Assembly: GCF_000703165.1 (NCBI RefSeq)
Contig: NZ_JNLQ01000001.1
Span: 124,001 to 188,000 of the forward strand
Origin: Butyrivibrio sp. AE3004
GTDB lineage: Bacteria; Bacillota; Clostridia; Lachnospirales; Lachnospiraceae
Reading direction: 5' to 3'
DNA length: 64,000 nucleotides
In this document: positions 8,311 through 16,586 of the stretch, piece after piece
How positions within the stretch are numbered: the first letter of the stretch is position 1
How the letters are laid out: each line of letters starts with the position of its first letter
Translations under genes and position numbers: made by a program
The notes under the pieces: generated by a model
The model's database searches: none
What the model saw: the letters and a program-made list of their open reading frames with translations, nothing else
Told to the model about the DNA's origin: nothing

Positions 8311-10032
8311 TCAGAGTACTTTAACACTCTTTGCGCTGCTCCACTTGGAATAAATCTTGTTTTTTCCGGATTTCTTAAAGGTTCTGATGCGTATATAGTA
8401 CTTCTTCCCTGATTTGAGTTTTTTAATATTTTTCGATGTAACTTTCTCTGAATTAACAGAAATCGTCTTTACATTTTTCTTAAACTTTTTATCAAGACTA
8501 TATTGAATTTCATATCCTTTAATGTCTTTAGACTGCTTCTTCCATGAAATTTTAACGGATTTCTTACCGGAATCTAATTTAGTTATGCTGCTGCTCTTCT
8601 GTTTTTTATCTATCTGCTCAGTCTTTTCTTCGGATAATTCCTTTGATTCGCTCTCAGACTCGGATTTAGCAGAAGGATCTTCGCAAATAGTGAAATTTCG
8701 GGATATTGTACCGGTATAATTTCCGCAACCGGTCGCTATCACTGTTGCTGTTCCTACATCAACATTATTTGTATAGGATAACAAGTAATCCTTATCTAAC
8801 GATAGTAAGCAATTATTTGTATCTGTTAGTATTAGAATCGGTTCTATCGGTTTTCCATTACAAATAAATAATGTTTTTGGCATAGATACAATCACGTTGT
8901 CAAGTGATTTGGGTACTATCTTAAATTCTTTAGTAACAGAACCCGTATAATCATTTATTCCTGTAACTGTCACTAAAGCAAATCCGGCATTATAATTATT
9001 TGAATATGTTAAAGTATAGTCAGAATAAGCAGTAAGAGAATTACCATTCATAGTAACATTTACTTTAGGGTTTATCGGATCATCACAATATGTGTATTCT
9101 GTTTTTTCTAATGTAACCATGTCCTCGGTAATAGGTATACGTTCCTTAGGAAAAAAATCCTCTTTGGCAAATGTATATCCAGGCATATACTTATTTATAA
9201 GCTCTTTATGGGTACTGCTACTATTGATAGAATCCATTCCCTCGAGGAAATCATCAAAAGCATAGTCAATCACATACCATTTTTCATTCAGTTCAACCAC
9301 ATTAAATGCGTGGCTTACTTCGCCATACATATAAGCTCCGCCAATTATATATGAATTTATTCCGGTTAGTTCACAGAATCGTTGAATAGTGCAGGCATAG
9401 GTTGAACAGCAATAACCCGTTCCGTCGCCAAATAAACATCCGTATATTCCGTTACAATTTCTCGGATAACCTGTTTCAGAATCCTTTCCCTCAGGTACAT
9501 TTTGCTTCATCCACTGATAAAGGTATTTTAATTTTTCAGCATCTGTTGTGGCTTTGCTATCTGCCATAATCTGCTTTAATTTCTGATCTGCTTTGGCAAG
9601 CTCATCATCATTATCATGATAGGTAAACACTATTTTATAAAAATTGTAGCCTTCTGCAGATTTGTCCGCCTTTCTCCCCTCGCAGCCCGGACCACTGAAT
9701 ACATCATAATCCATAGCGTTAAACAAGCCACCGCAATATCCATAATGGAAATAGTTATAGATAGAACTGTCAAGATCAATCCACCCCTCTTTGGGGTTCT
9801 CTATTGTAACCTTGGATGGATTAGCACGGATAACAACAGTTTCTTGATGCGTTGCCCTTGCTTTCATTAGAATATCAATTACCTCTTTGGTAGTTTCAGC
9901 ACTGAAATATTTGTCTGTATCAAAATCCTCATCCGGATATGTTGAATACGCTCTACTATTTTGTACCGATAAAATGAGAATAAAAAAGAATAAAAGAACA
10001 ACACAGAATGATTTCTTCAGCCTTTTGAGCAT
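8311..10032 (-). CDS. Secreted transglutaminase-like protein with Ig-like and fibronectin III domains
   Basis: Extracellular or wall-associated protein of 573 residues. It has a signal peptide (MLKRLKKSFCVVLLFFFILI, then a cut after an Ala site). The transglutaminase/protease-like core spans about residues 100-265, with Cys208-Cys209 in GYCCSTYA, a downstream SHAFN His and a VIDYAFDD Asp forming the family's Cys-His-Asp triad. Two Ig-like repeats follow, each with a YTGS/YTGT...F(K)I ending, then a Ser/Glu linker and a C-terminal fibronectin type III domain (SVKISWKKQ...KYYIRIRTF). Start chosen at ATG 10032 with GGGAGGG upstream; ATG 10062 lacks a site. It may cleave or crosslink peptide or wall material; the substrate is unknown. 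Its upstream region carries the phased TTATAAA repeats. Confidence 0.8.
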   Translation of the reverse strand: MLKRLKKSFCVVLLFFFILILSVQNSRAYSTYPDEDFDTDKYFSAETTKEVIDILMKARATHQETVVIRANPSKVTIENPKEGWIDLDSSIYNYFHYGYCGGLFNAMDYDVFSGPGCEGRKADKSAEGYNFYKIVFTYHDNDDELAKADQKLKQIMADSKATTDAEKLKYLYQWMKQNVPEGKDSETGYPRNCNGIYGCLFGDGTGYCCSTYACTIQRFCELTGINSYIIGGAYMYGEVSHAFNVVELNEKWYVIDYAFDDFLEGMDSINSSSTHKELINKYMPGYTFAKEDFFPKERIPITEDMVTLEKTEYTYCDDPINPKVNVTMNGNSLTAYSDYTLTYSNNYNAGFALVTVTGINDYTGSVTKEFKIVPKSLDNVIVSMPKTLFICNGKPIEPILILTDTNNCLLSLDKDYLLSYTNNVDVGTATVIATGCGNYTGTISRNFTICEDPSAKSESESESKELSEEKTEQIDKKQKSSSITKLDSGKKSVKISWKKQSKDIKGYEIQYSLDKKFKKNVKTISVNSEKVTSKNIKKLKSGKKYYIRIRTFKKSGKNKIYSKWSSAKSVKVL

Positions 10033-10130
10033 ATATGACACCCTCCCCTTTGTTTTTTTCATACCATTTCCATTCTATAGCAACAAGACTGAAAAAAAAA
10101 GAATTGTATAAAAATAAATTGTTATTAGTT

Positions 10131-10215
10131 TTATAAATAGAAATTCTTTTTATAAATGATTATAAACAGTTATAAATGGTTATAAACAATTATAAATATA
10201 TCTTGATATTATAAA
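10131..10215. repeat. Seven phased TTATAAA boxes upstream of the transglutaminase gene
   Basis: TTATAAA starts at 10131, 10150, 10160, 10170, 10180, 10190 and 10209. There are five copies at exactly 10-bp spacing and one flanking copy 19 bp away on each side, so the array is symmetric. The consensus is TTATAAAYRR. It is about 100-180 bp upstream of the leftward gene start at 10032. It may be a cooperative regulator-binding array or intrinsically curved DNA. Confidence 0.7.
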
Positions 10216-10294
10216 TATGAAATAAAATGAGATGTTTTTTGCAAATTTAAAAATTTGAATTATATGTCTATGATTCTCTCAGTAGTGATAATCA

Positions 10295-10324
10295 AAAAGG
10301 AAGCTGTCAAAACTGACAGCTTCC
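10295..10324 (-). terminator. Terminator of the lipoprotein gene
   Basis: Perfect 11-bp stem GGAAGCTGTCA / TGACAGCTTCC with a 4-nt loop. A five-base T run follows on the minus strand. It ends transcription from 10458-12404. Confidence 0.85.
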
Positions 10325-10468
10325 TCAAATCTCACTTTTGCATTTACCAGGGAACAGCTCGCACAGTACATCTGCTCTGAGCGTTCCAGTGTCTGTCGTG
10401 AGCTTGGAAGAATGCAGGATGAAGGCCTGGTCAGAGTGAATGGTAATATTATTACCCTTATTCATTGA
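10325..10468 (+). pseudogene. Remnant of a Crp/Fnr-family regulator (C-terminal helix-turn-helix)
   Basis: A plus-strand open frame of 47 codons ends in TGA at 10466-10468. The translation FTREQLAQYICSERSSVCRE, followed by LGRMQDEGLVRV, is the classic winged-helix end of Crp/Fnr regulators, in which the recognition helix carries RSSVxREL. The cyclic-nucleotide-like sensor domain is missing, and the 5' end abuts the terminator at 10295-10324. The 3' end overlaps the tail of the convergent lipoprotein gene by 11 bp. Almost certainly non-functional. Confidence 0.7.
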
Positions 10469-12404
10469 CTCCTGTAATAAACTTACAGTGCTGATAGGTC
10501 TCGCCGCTAAATTCAACTACCGGCCACTCTGTTGTAGTTTCTTTTCCGTCAGCACCTGTTGTTACTTTGATGGTGTATAGTGGCATGGTCTCTGAAACCG
10601 TCATCTTGTACATACAATTTTTTCCTTTGTCCAAGTACCCGGTTGCAGTGCATTTTTCACCATCCTGATAAACATCAACGACAGAATTGTCGTAGAGAGC
10701 AGCGACCATGACATAGTTAACGGCATTCTGTTCAAGCATGTCGGACAGGTAGAACAAATCTCTGCTCCACACCTGGGGATCTGTAATTGCAAGAAACTTC
10801 GCATCATCAGGAACGAGCTTCATAAACTTTCTATAGTCACTTGCTCTTCCCGAATCTTCGTAAATGCAATATGCATTCATTGCGGCATCGAGACGATCAG
10901 GCATTTCGCATACTTCTTCTTTTACTTCATCTGAGCCGTTTATATATGAGGAGCATTTTACATTTTTTCCACCATCGACAAATTCAAGACTCGCAATCTC
11001 ATCACCATCTGCAACAAACATAAGATCCCCGCAAAGGTCTCTTACCTCATTACCCTGAGCGTAAATTGCAGTAGTAAAATCATCATCAAGCCAGATAAGA
11101 TTCGTGCCTTCTATAGCCTCAGAACAAAATTCTCCTCTGAATTTGTCAAATATGTAATATACGTTTGTATGAGGTGATACATGACAATCCACAATCTCTT
11201 TTCCGTATACAGGATAAACGTCCAGAATAGCAGTGCCCGCAGCCTTTTCGGACAGATCGTAGTCTACGCCGTTGTATGTAAATATCATCCCATTATCATA
11301 GGAAATTTCAGGTTCAAGGTCCCCCAAGTCATACATGCCGTAAAATGCATCATCGACTTCCTCGATATCATCCAGGCTACCGTCTGAGCCGATGGTCAGT
11401 TTACACATGTATCTTGGATATTCCATTCCAAGGCGTCGTCCGTTTAACAGAAGCTTACGGTCAACCTTGTCTGAGTATTTGTAATATGCAGATACCATGT
11501 TTTCAGGAGAAAAAGCTGCTGCAGTATAGCGGTTTAATGTGTACTCATTTTCGTCATCCCAGGTAAGGGGATTCATCTCCTGCGCCCAGATTCCGCCGTC
11601 ATCCGCTTTCCAGATCCATGCATAAAAACTGCCACTGTTAGCAGATACCGCCGTTTTAGAGCTGCTCTTTCTGTGCATTATGAAAGAATTTGATGAAAGA
11701 GAAAATGAGCCGTCTGCACTGCTCTGGTCCTGGAACAGTACGCTTCCTATGAAGGAATCTCCGTTGCCTGTCTCCTCCATGTACATAAAATCTTCGTCAT
11801 CGCAGCTTCCGTAATAAATCTTGGTATCCGATGTGTCTTTTCCATCATCAGGAACATAGTAGTCCGTATCGACAAAAGATATTTTATCTATTCCGGACAC
11901 ATTAATAGTAAATGAAAGGGGAACGTCCTTTTCTCCTTTATACAGATGGTTTGATATAAATTCTCCGCTGCAGGTCTCATCTTTTCCTGTGTATCCGTAA
12001 GTAAACGTACCATCTTCTGCGATTTCAATATGCCCATAATCGCTTAATGTGACGGGATTTACAAAATCCCATTCTCCCTCCATGAAAGAAAACAGCTCTT
12101 TCTCAGATGTGGGACAGTTTACCTCCTGCGCGTCAGCATAATCCTGAGATTCACCTTCGTCAGAGTTCTTGGCATCTTCAGCCTTGGCGTTTTCTTCCTG
12201 TGATTCCCCAGGCTGAGAACTATCTTCCTGTGCCTTATCCGTTTTAGAATTCTCTTCCGGAACATCATTCTCTTGGGCACTTTCGGTCTCAGAATTTTCA
12301 GCCTGCTGACCGGTCATGGCTTTACCCTCATTACTGTTTCCGCAGCCCGATAGCATACACCCTGTTATCATAAACGCTACTGCAAGTACTGTCCTTTTCT
12401 TCAT
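10458..12404 (-). CDS. Large lipoprotein of unknown function
   Basis: A 648-residue exported protein. The signal peptide ends at lipobox LSGC (Cys21), followed by an ~80-residue linker very rich in Glu, Ser, Asp and Gln. The body contains a FMEGEWDFVNPVTLSDYGHI segment of beta-rich character; no enzymatic motif was recognised. Start chosen at ATG 12404, which has AGGGGG 7 nt upstream; a GTG at 12419 overlaps that site. It is 84 bp downstream of the sugar-ABC permease gene and may be transcribed with it, which suggests a role at the cell surface in the same uptake process. Not recognised beyond being a lipoprotein. Confidence 0.75.
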   Translation of the reverse strand: MKKRTVLAVAFMITGCMLSGCGNSNEGKAMTGQQAENSETESAQENDVPEENSKTDKAQEDSSQPGESQEENAKAEDAKNSDEGESQDYADAQEVNCPTSEKELFSFMEGEWDFVNPVTLSDYGHIEIAEDGTFTYGYTGKDETCSGEFISNHLYKGEKDVPLSFTINVSGIDKISFVDTDYYVPDDGKDTSDTKIYYGSCDDEDFMYMEETGNGDSFIGSVLFQDQSSADGSFSLSSNSFIMHRKSSSKTAVSANSGSFYAWIWKADDGGIWAQEMNPLTWDDENEYTLNRYTAAAFSPENMVSAYYKYSDKVDRKLLLNGRRLGMEYPRYMCKLTIGSDGSLDDIEEVDDAFYGMYDLGDLEPEISYDNGMIFTYNGVDYDLSEKAAGTAILDVYPVYGKEIVDCHVSPHTNVYYIFDKFRGEFCSEAIEGTNLIWLDDDFTTAIYAQGNEVRDLCGDLMFVADGDEIASLEFVDGGKNVKCSSYINGSDEVKEEVCEMPDRLDAAMNAYCIYEDSGRASDYRKFMKLVPDDAKFLAITDPQVWSRDLFYLSDMLEQNAVNYVMVAALYDNSVVDVYQDGEKCTATGYLDKGKNCMYKMTVSETMPLYTIKVTTGADGKETTTEWPVVEFSGETYQHCKFITGVNE

Positions 12405-12488
12405 TTTTGTCCCCCTCACATGATTATAAAGAAATCTGTTTCATGGGAATATTATAACCGTATCCGGATGCTATTTCCCACACTTTTT

Positions 12489-13445
12489 TCAACCAAGACT
12501 ACTGTCTTTGTCAATCTTTTTTATTATGGTGTTCGCTATTAGCAAAAGTATGCATCCCACAGCGCTCTGGAGAAATGCAGCCGCTGATGAAAAGCTAAAG
12601 TTTGCCTGTTTCATGAGCGCTTTGTAAACGTAAACATCCAGAGTCTGAGTTACTGGTTGAAGGGAGTTTGAATCAAGGGGAACCTGGTAAAACAATCCAA
12701 AATCCGATGTCAGAAGGCTACCCATCCTTAGTATCAGGATTGTTGCGATGGTTGGCTTAAGTAGCGGCAAGGTTATGTATCTTACCCTGTCAAAAAAGCG
12801 AGCTCCGTCAAGCGATGCACTTTCGTACAGCGAACGGTCTATAGCTGTGATTGAGCAAAGATATATTATCATGGCGTAACCGGTTGATTTCCAAAGCTCG
12901 GTAATTATCAGGATGAAACGCCAGTAAACAGGCGACTGATACCATTGAATCGCTGTTACTCCAAACAATTTCAGGATATGATTCAGCTGTCCCTCATCAG
13001 TTGCAAGGAATCCGTAAACGCAGTAGCTTACGACTACCCATGACATAAAATAGGGAAGAACCGTAGTCATCTGAACAAATCCGGAAAATCTTTTACTGTG
13101 TATCTCTGACAGGCAGATTGCCAGCAGTACAGGAAGAGCAATTCCGACAATCAGGAAAATAACATTGTAAAACAATGTGTTAAAAATAATCTGCGGCATA
13201 TCCGAAGACCTGAGAAGGAATGAAAAATTCTTAAGTCCCACAAAGCGACTGTTTATAAACAGATTTTTAAACAGTGACTGTCCTGCTATAGGCGTAAAAT
13301 GTTTGAAGGCAAATACAACTCCAAACAAGGGTAGATATGCAAACAGAATGAACCATATGAATGCGGGAAGAGACATAAATAGCAGATCTAACGTATCCTT
13401 TTTTCTTTTTTGGGGCATTCCCATTCTTTTATCCTTTTTAGACAT
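12489..13445 (-). CDS. Sugar ABC transporter permease, LplB/YtcP type (CUT1)
   Basis: Inner component of a carbohydrate importer with about six transmembrane helices. The binding-protein-dependent permease signature is seen as YESASLDGARFFDRVRYITL, the EAA loop that contacts the ATPase. The N-terminus resembles LplB-type permeases (LPAFIWFILFAYLPLFGVVF). Start chosen at ATG 13445 with GAGG upstream, 10 bp after the solute-binding-protein gene; a longer in-frame start would overlap that gene by 59 bp. Three genes form one unit (15839 to 12489). No ATP-binding subunit is in the window, so a shared MsmK-type ATPase is presumed. Confidence 0.85.
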   Translation of the reverse strand: MSKKDKRMGMPQKRKKDTLDLLFMSLPAFIWFILFAYLPLFGVVFAFKHFTPIAGQSLFKNLFINSRFVGLKNFSFLLRSSDMPQIIFNTLFYNVIFLIVGIALPVLLAICLSEIHSKRFSGFVQMTTVLPYFMSWVVVSYCVYGFLATDEGQLNHILKLFGVTAIQWYQSPVYWRFILIITELWKSTGYAMIIYLCSITAIDRSLYESASLDGARFFDRVRYITLPLLKPTIATILILRMGSLLTSDFGLFYQVPLDSNSLQPVTQTLDVYVYKALMKQANFSFSSAAAFLQSAVGCILLLIANTIIKKIDKDSSLG

Positions 13446-13455
13446 ATTCGCAACC

Positions 13456-14925
13456 TCACTGATTCTTTGATTCCCAGATATCAAGCTGCCTGTTGACATC
13501 ATCAAGAAGCTCATTTATTCCGGCTGCTTCCATCCGCTTCTTCATCTGCGGTAGAACTACATCGGGGTCACTTGTTCCTGTACATAACTCGGTACTGTAA
13601 TCACTGTAAATGGCTCTTATAGCGGTTATGATATCCTCATTACTCCCCGGATTATAGGCAAAACCATTGGCTTTGCTGTAAATACCTTCCTCATCATAGC
13701 CTTTGTAAACCTGCGCCCATTGATCGGGGTCTGCCAAAAATGTCCGGCTTACAGACTCAACAGAGGCATTTACGGATGATCCCGTCTGATAAAGTCCTAA
13801 ATTATATCTGTCAGATCCTTCCTGTAATCTTAATACAGTCCCATTTTCAAGGTATTCAAAATGAGTACCTTCTATCCCATAGCCAAGGATATCCCTAAAC
13901 TTTTGGTCAGTGTTAAGAAGCTCCATATACTTAAGACATGCTACGGCTTTTTCTTCAGGACATGCAGCGCATATGGAAAACATGGCTCCCTGCTCACTTG
14001 ACCTGGACAGATACGGGCCCTCATAAATCGAAGTCTTTACATTAAATCCCCATTGTTCAGGATTTGAATATCCCTGATATCCTCTCCAGGCAACACCTCC
14101 TCTTACGGGTATTGATTTATCTGCCGATGTTGACTGGATTGTTGCTGCATCCGGATGTATATATCCTTTTGTATACCACCTATGCAAAGTTCTGTACTTA
14201 TTTGTGAGTTCATCACATTCCCAGAGAGGTACTGCTTTTACATCTCCATCCTCTGTGTCGTATGGAATTACTATTATTCCGTCTACTATTCTTTCCACAC
14301 AGTTCAGGTACCCCGGGAAGCCTGACTTGTCCATGGCCAATGGATATTTATCTGGAAAATCCTTCTTATAAGCCTCAAGATATGGCTCCAGCTCGCCAAA
14401 GGTCATCCTTTCGGGAATTATCATTCCCTTTTGCCCTTCAAAATAATCGGAATTCATTCTGAACATTTCTTCAGCGCCCATGTCCTTAAGCGTCGGAATT
14501 CCGTATATTCTATCGTTTATCTTTGCACACTCCCAGTATTTTCCGATGGTCTTATAAAGTTCGGGTGTTTCCTTTTCAACCAGATCGGTTATATCCAGAA
14601 AACAACCGGCTGACGCATTTTTATCGAAGTCATTCACCCATGAGCTGGTAAATACCATATCATAGTACTCACCTGAAGCCATCATCAGATTGATCTTATC
14701 ACTTGGCTGAAATTCGAGGTCTACAGTTACTCTGATTTTTTCCGCAGATACTTTATTGGCTGCAGCGATTACTTTTTTGGCATCCAGAGGAATACTTCCA
14801 CCACTGTAAGTAACCCAGCGCAGATTGACTATACCTTCCGATCCCGAATCTTGCTTTTTAGCGCAGCCTGCCAGAATCATCATAAGAAAAAGAAATAAAA
14901 ATATACGCAAATGAGCTCTTTTCAT
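13456..14925 (-). CDS. Sugar ABC transporter solute-binding lipoprotein
   Basis: A 489-residue extracellular ligand-binding protein for the flanking permeases. It has a lipoprotein signal with lipobox ILAGC (Cys21). The body resembles family 1 extracellular binding proteins of the LipO/YtcQ type, with a C-terminal DUF3502-like end (MKKRMEAAGINELLDDVNRQ). The TAA/ATG spacing to the upstream permease is 2 bp and to the downstream permease 10 bp, so the three are almost certainly one operon. The ligand is probably an oligosaccharide or a modified sugar; the sequence alone does not tell which. Confidence 0.85.
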   Translation of the reverse strand: MKRAHLRIFLFLFLMMILAGCAKKQDSGSEGIVNLRWVTYSGGSIPLDAKKVIAAANKVSAEKIRVTVDLEFQPSDKINLMMASGEYYDMVFTSSWVNDFDKNASAGCFLDITDLVEKETPELYKTIGKYWECAKINDRIYGIPTLKDMGAEEMFRMNSDYFEGQKGMIIPERMTFGELEPYLEAYKKDFPDKYPLAMDKSGFPGYLNCVERIVDGIIVIPYDTEDGDVKAVPLWECDELTNKYRTLHRWYTKGYIHPDAATIQSTSADKSIPVRGGVAWRGYQGYSNPEQWGFNVKTSIYEGPYLSRSSEQGAMFSICAACPEEKAVACLKYMELLNTDQKFRDILGYGIEGTHFEYLENGTVLRLQEGSDRYNLGLYQTGSSVNASVESVSRTFLADPDQWAQVYKGYDEEGIYSKANGFAYNPGSNEDIITAIRAIYSDYSTELCTGTSDPDVVLPQMKKRMEAAGINELLDDVNRQLDIWESKNQ

Positions 14926-14927
14926 AG

Positions 14928-15839
14928 TTATCCTTTCACAGCACCGACAGTCATTCCGGTAGTCAGAAATTTCTGGAAAAACGGAAACAGTATCATAACA
15001 GGCAATACAACTATGACAACCATTGCCATACGTATCGTAGCTGCCGGAGCGACATTTGCCTGCATTCCGGACATGTACTGAGCATCCTTTGTTATGGCAT
15101 CTATACTCCTCTCCATATTTACAAGAACATACTGAAGCGGATATAGCTCTGTGTGATTACTGTCTATGTACAAAAGTGCGGGATACCAGCTGTTCCAGAA
15201 TGTAAACATCTGAAGAACAGCGACGGTCATTATTACCGGCTTTGCCACAGGCGCTACAATTAATAGAAAAATCTGTGGATGGCGACAGCCATCAAGACTT
15301 GCAGATTCAATCAGCGAATCCGGAATTGCAGATTGGAAATAATTCCTAAGGATAAGTATGTACCAGGTAGAACACAGCCCGGGTAGTATCAGTGCAAAAT
15401 AGGTGTTACGCAGATGCAGAACCTGCGTGTTTATCATGTAGTTTGCGACCATTCCGCCTGAAAACAACATGGGAATCATGAGAAATATCAGAAAAAATCG
15501 TCTATAGCGAAAGTCTTTTCTTGATATGGCATATGCTATCGGACACATCAGAAAAAGTCCCATTATAGTTGCGGCTATAGTAATAAAGACTGAATTGAGA
15601 AAAGCTCTTGCCAGATAGAAGCCGGATCCCATAAGGTATCGATAAGCATCCAGTGACAGACCCTTAGGAAAAAAACTGTAACCCGTATTAGTAATGCTCT
15701 CCATTGTAGAGATGGAAACAATAAATACGAGTAAAATTGGTAAAAAAACCATAATTGATAGCACCAAAAAAAGTAGCGTTACAATAGCGTTTGTACGCTT
15801 AGAATACGCGCTGTCATCCGGACGAACAATATTTTCCAC
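14928..15839 (-). CDS. Sugar ABC transporter permease, LplC/YtcP type (CUT1)
   Basis: Second permease of the importer, 303 residues with six predicted helices. The EAA loop is ESASLDGCRHPQIFLLIVAP. The C-terminus (FPFFQKFLTTGMTVGAVKG) is typical of LplC-type permeases. It begins with GTG at 15839, supported by GAGGGG 8 nt upstream. First intact gene of the operon; a frameshifted remnant (15879-16255) lies directly upstream. Confidence 0.87.
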   Translation of the reverse strand: MENIVRPDDSAYSKRTNAIVTLLFLVLSIMVFLPILLVFIVSISTMESITNTGYSFFPKGLSLDAYRYLMGSGFYLARAFLNSVFITIAATIMGLFLMCPIAYAISRKDFRYRRFFLIFLMIPMLFSGGMVANYMINTQVLHLRNTYFALILPGLCSTWYILILRNYFQSAIPDSLIESASLDGCRHPQIFLLIVAPVAKPVIMTVAVLQMFTFWNSWYPALLYIDSNHTELYPLQYVLVNMERSIDAITKDAQYMSGMQANVAPAATIRMAMVVIVVLPVMILFPFFQKFLTTGMTVGAVKG

Positions 15840-15878
15840 GATAATATCCCCTCAAAATTATAAATCTTATATTATCTG

Positions 15879-16255
15879 TCAGATTTCTTTATAATCTGTT
15901 TCAATGTCACCAATTTCATATTTACCGTTATTGTAATTTAGGTTAAATCCAAGGCTTAACTGCCCTCTTGGGAAAGGTTCAAAATAGCATCGAATAACCG
16001 GAGTTTCTCCGCTTTTAATTTCAGCCCAGTAGATATTGCTGAATTGAGTAGTAGCTTCATCCATCCACCATGATGAAAGGTATTCCTCGTCTAATGCTTC
16101 GTCTTTTTCATCATATCTTCTTCCAACAACCTCAGGAATACCTCTTGCAGTACTTCCTTTTTCCTTTAATTTTGGTGAAAAAATCTTTCTTTATTTATAT
16201 CATATTTAGTTACGTCCAACAAATGTCCATCAACTGAATTAATGTTTGGATGAAG
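15879..16255 (-). pseudogene. Frameshifted unidentified gene remnant
   Basis: Two coding-like frames join at a six-A run (16178-16183, six T on the coding strand). The upstream frame reads LHPNINSVDGHLLDVTKYDI and on to NKERFF, then stops. The downstream frame reads SPKLKEKGSTARGIPEVVGR to the end ETDYKEI. Together they make about 125 residues, without a start codon. A one-base indel in the homopolymer explains the break. Product not recognised. It lies 39 bp upstream of the ABC operon and may once have been its first gene. Confidence 0.5.
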
Positions 16256-16258
16256 TCA

Positions 16259-16280
16259 GTGATAATTCTGTGACAATTCT
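16259..16280. repeat. Tandem 11-bp repeat, possible operator
   Basis: GTGATAATTCT and GTGACAATTCT follow each other directly. They lie about 75 bp before the small plus-strand ORF at 16358 and could be a regulator site for it. Confidence 0.35.
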
Positions 16281-16357
16281 CAGAGTAAGATTCTGTTTGT
16301 AAGCAAAACCACAAAATAAGTATCAATTATATTATGAAAGAAAGCAGGTATGAAAAA

Positions 16358-16510
16358 ATGATTTTGAACAGTTATGAAAAAGAAGCCGCACAGAAAAGAT
16401 CCGGGAAAAAAATTGAAAGAACAGACATGCTAGAAAAAACACTTAAGTCTATCGGTGCACTGGCAGCAATATCTATAGTAAGAAGAAATTATCCATCCAT
16501 GCTCAAGTAG
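16358..16510 (+). CDS. Hypothetical 50-residue basic peptide
   Basis: Short ORF (begins MILNSYEKEAAQKRSGKKIE; ends VRRNYPSMLK) followed by a strong terminator 17 bp on. The weak upstream site GCAGG lies about 10 nt before ATG 16358; an in-frame ATG also occurs at 16334. The centre (LKSIGALAAISIV) is mildly hydrophobic and may form one helix. No homologue recognised. The isolated position with its own terminator suggests a real transcript. Confidence 0.45.
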   Translation: MILNSYEKEAAQKRSGKKIERTDMLEKTLKSIGALAAISIVRRNYPSMLK

Positions 16511-16526
16511 CATTTTTAAATTTTTT

Positions 16527-16563
16527 AAAGGCGGAACCCGTTCCTTGCGCGGGTTCCGCCTTT
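16527..16563. terminator. Strong bidirectional terminator
   Basis: Perfect 14-bp stem AAAGGCGGAACCCG / CGGGTTCCGCCTTT between the convergent small ORF and PTS gene. A T-rich stretch on the PTS-exit side supports function for the leftward gene. Confidence 0.8.
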
Positions 16564-16586
16564 AAGCATTAAAATTAAGCAAACTA

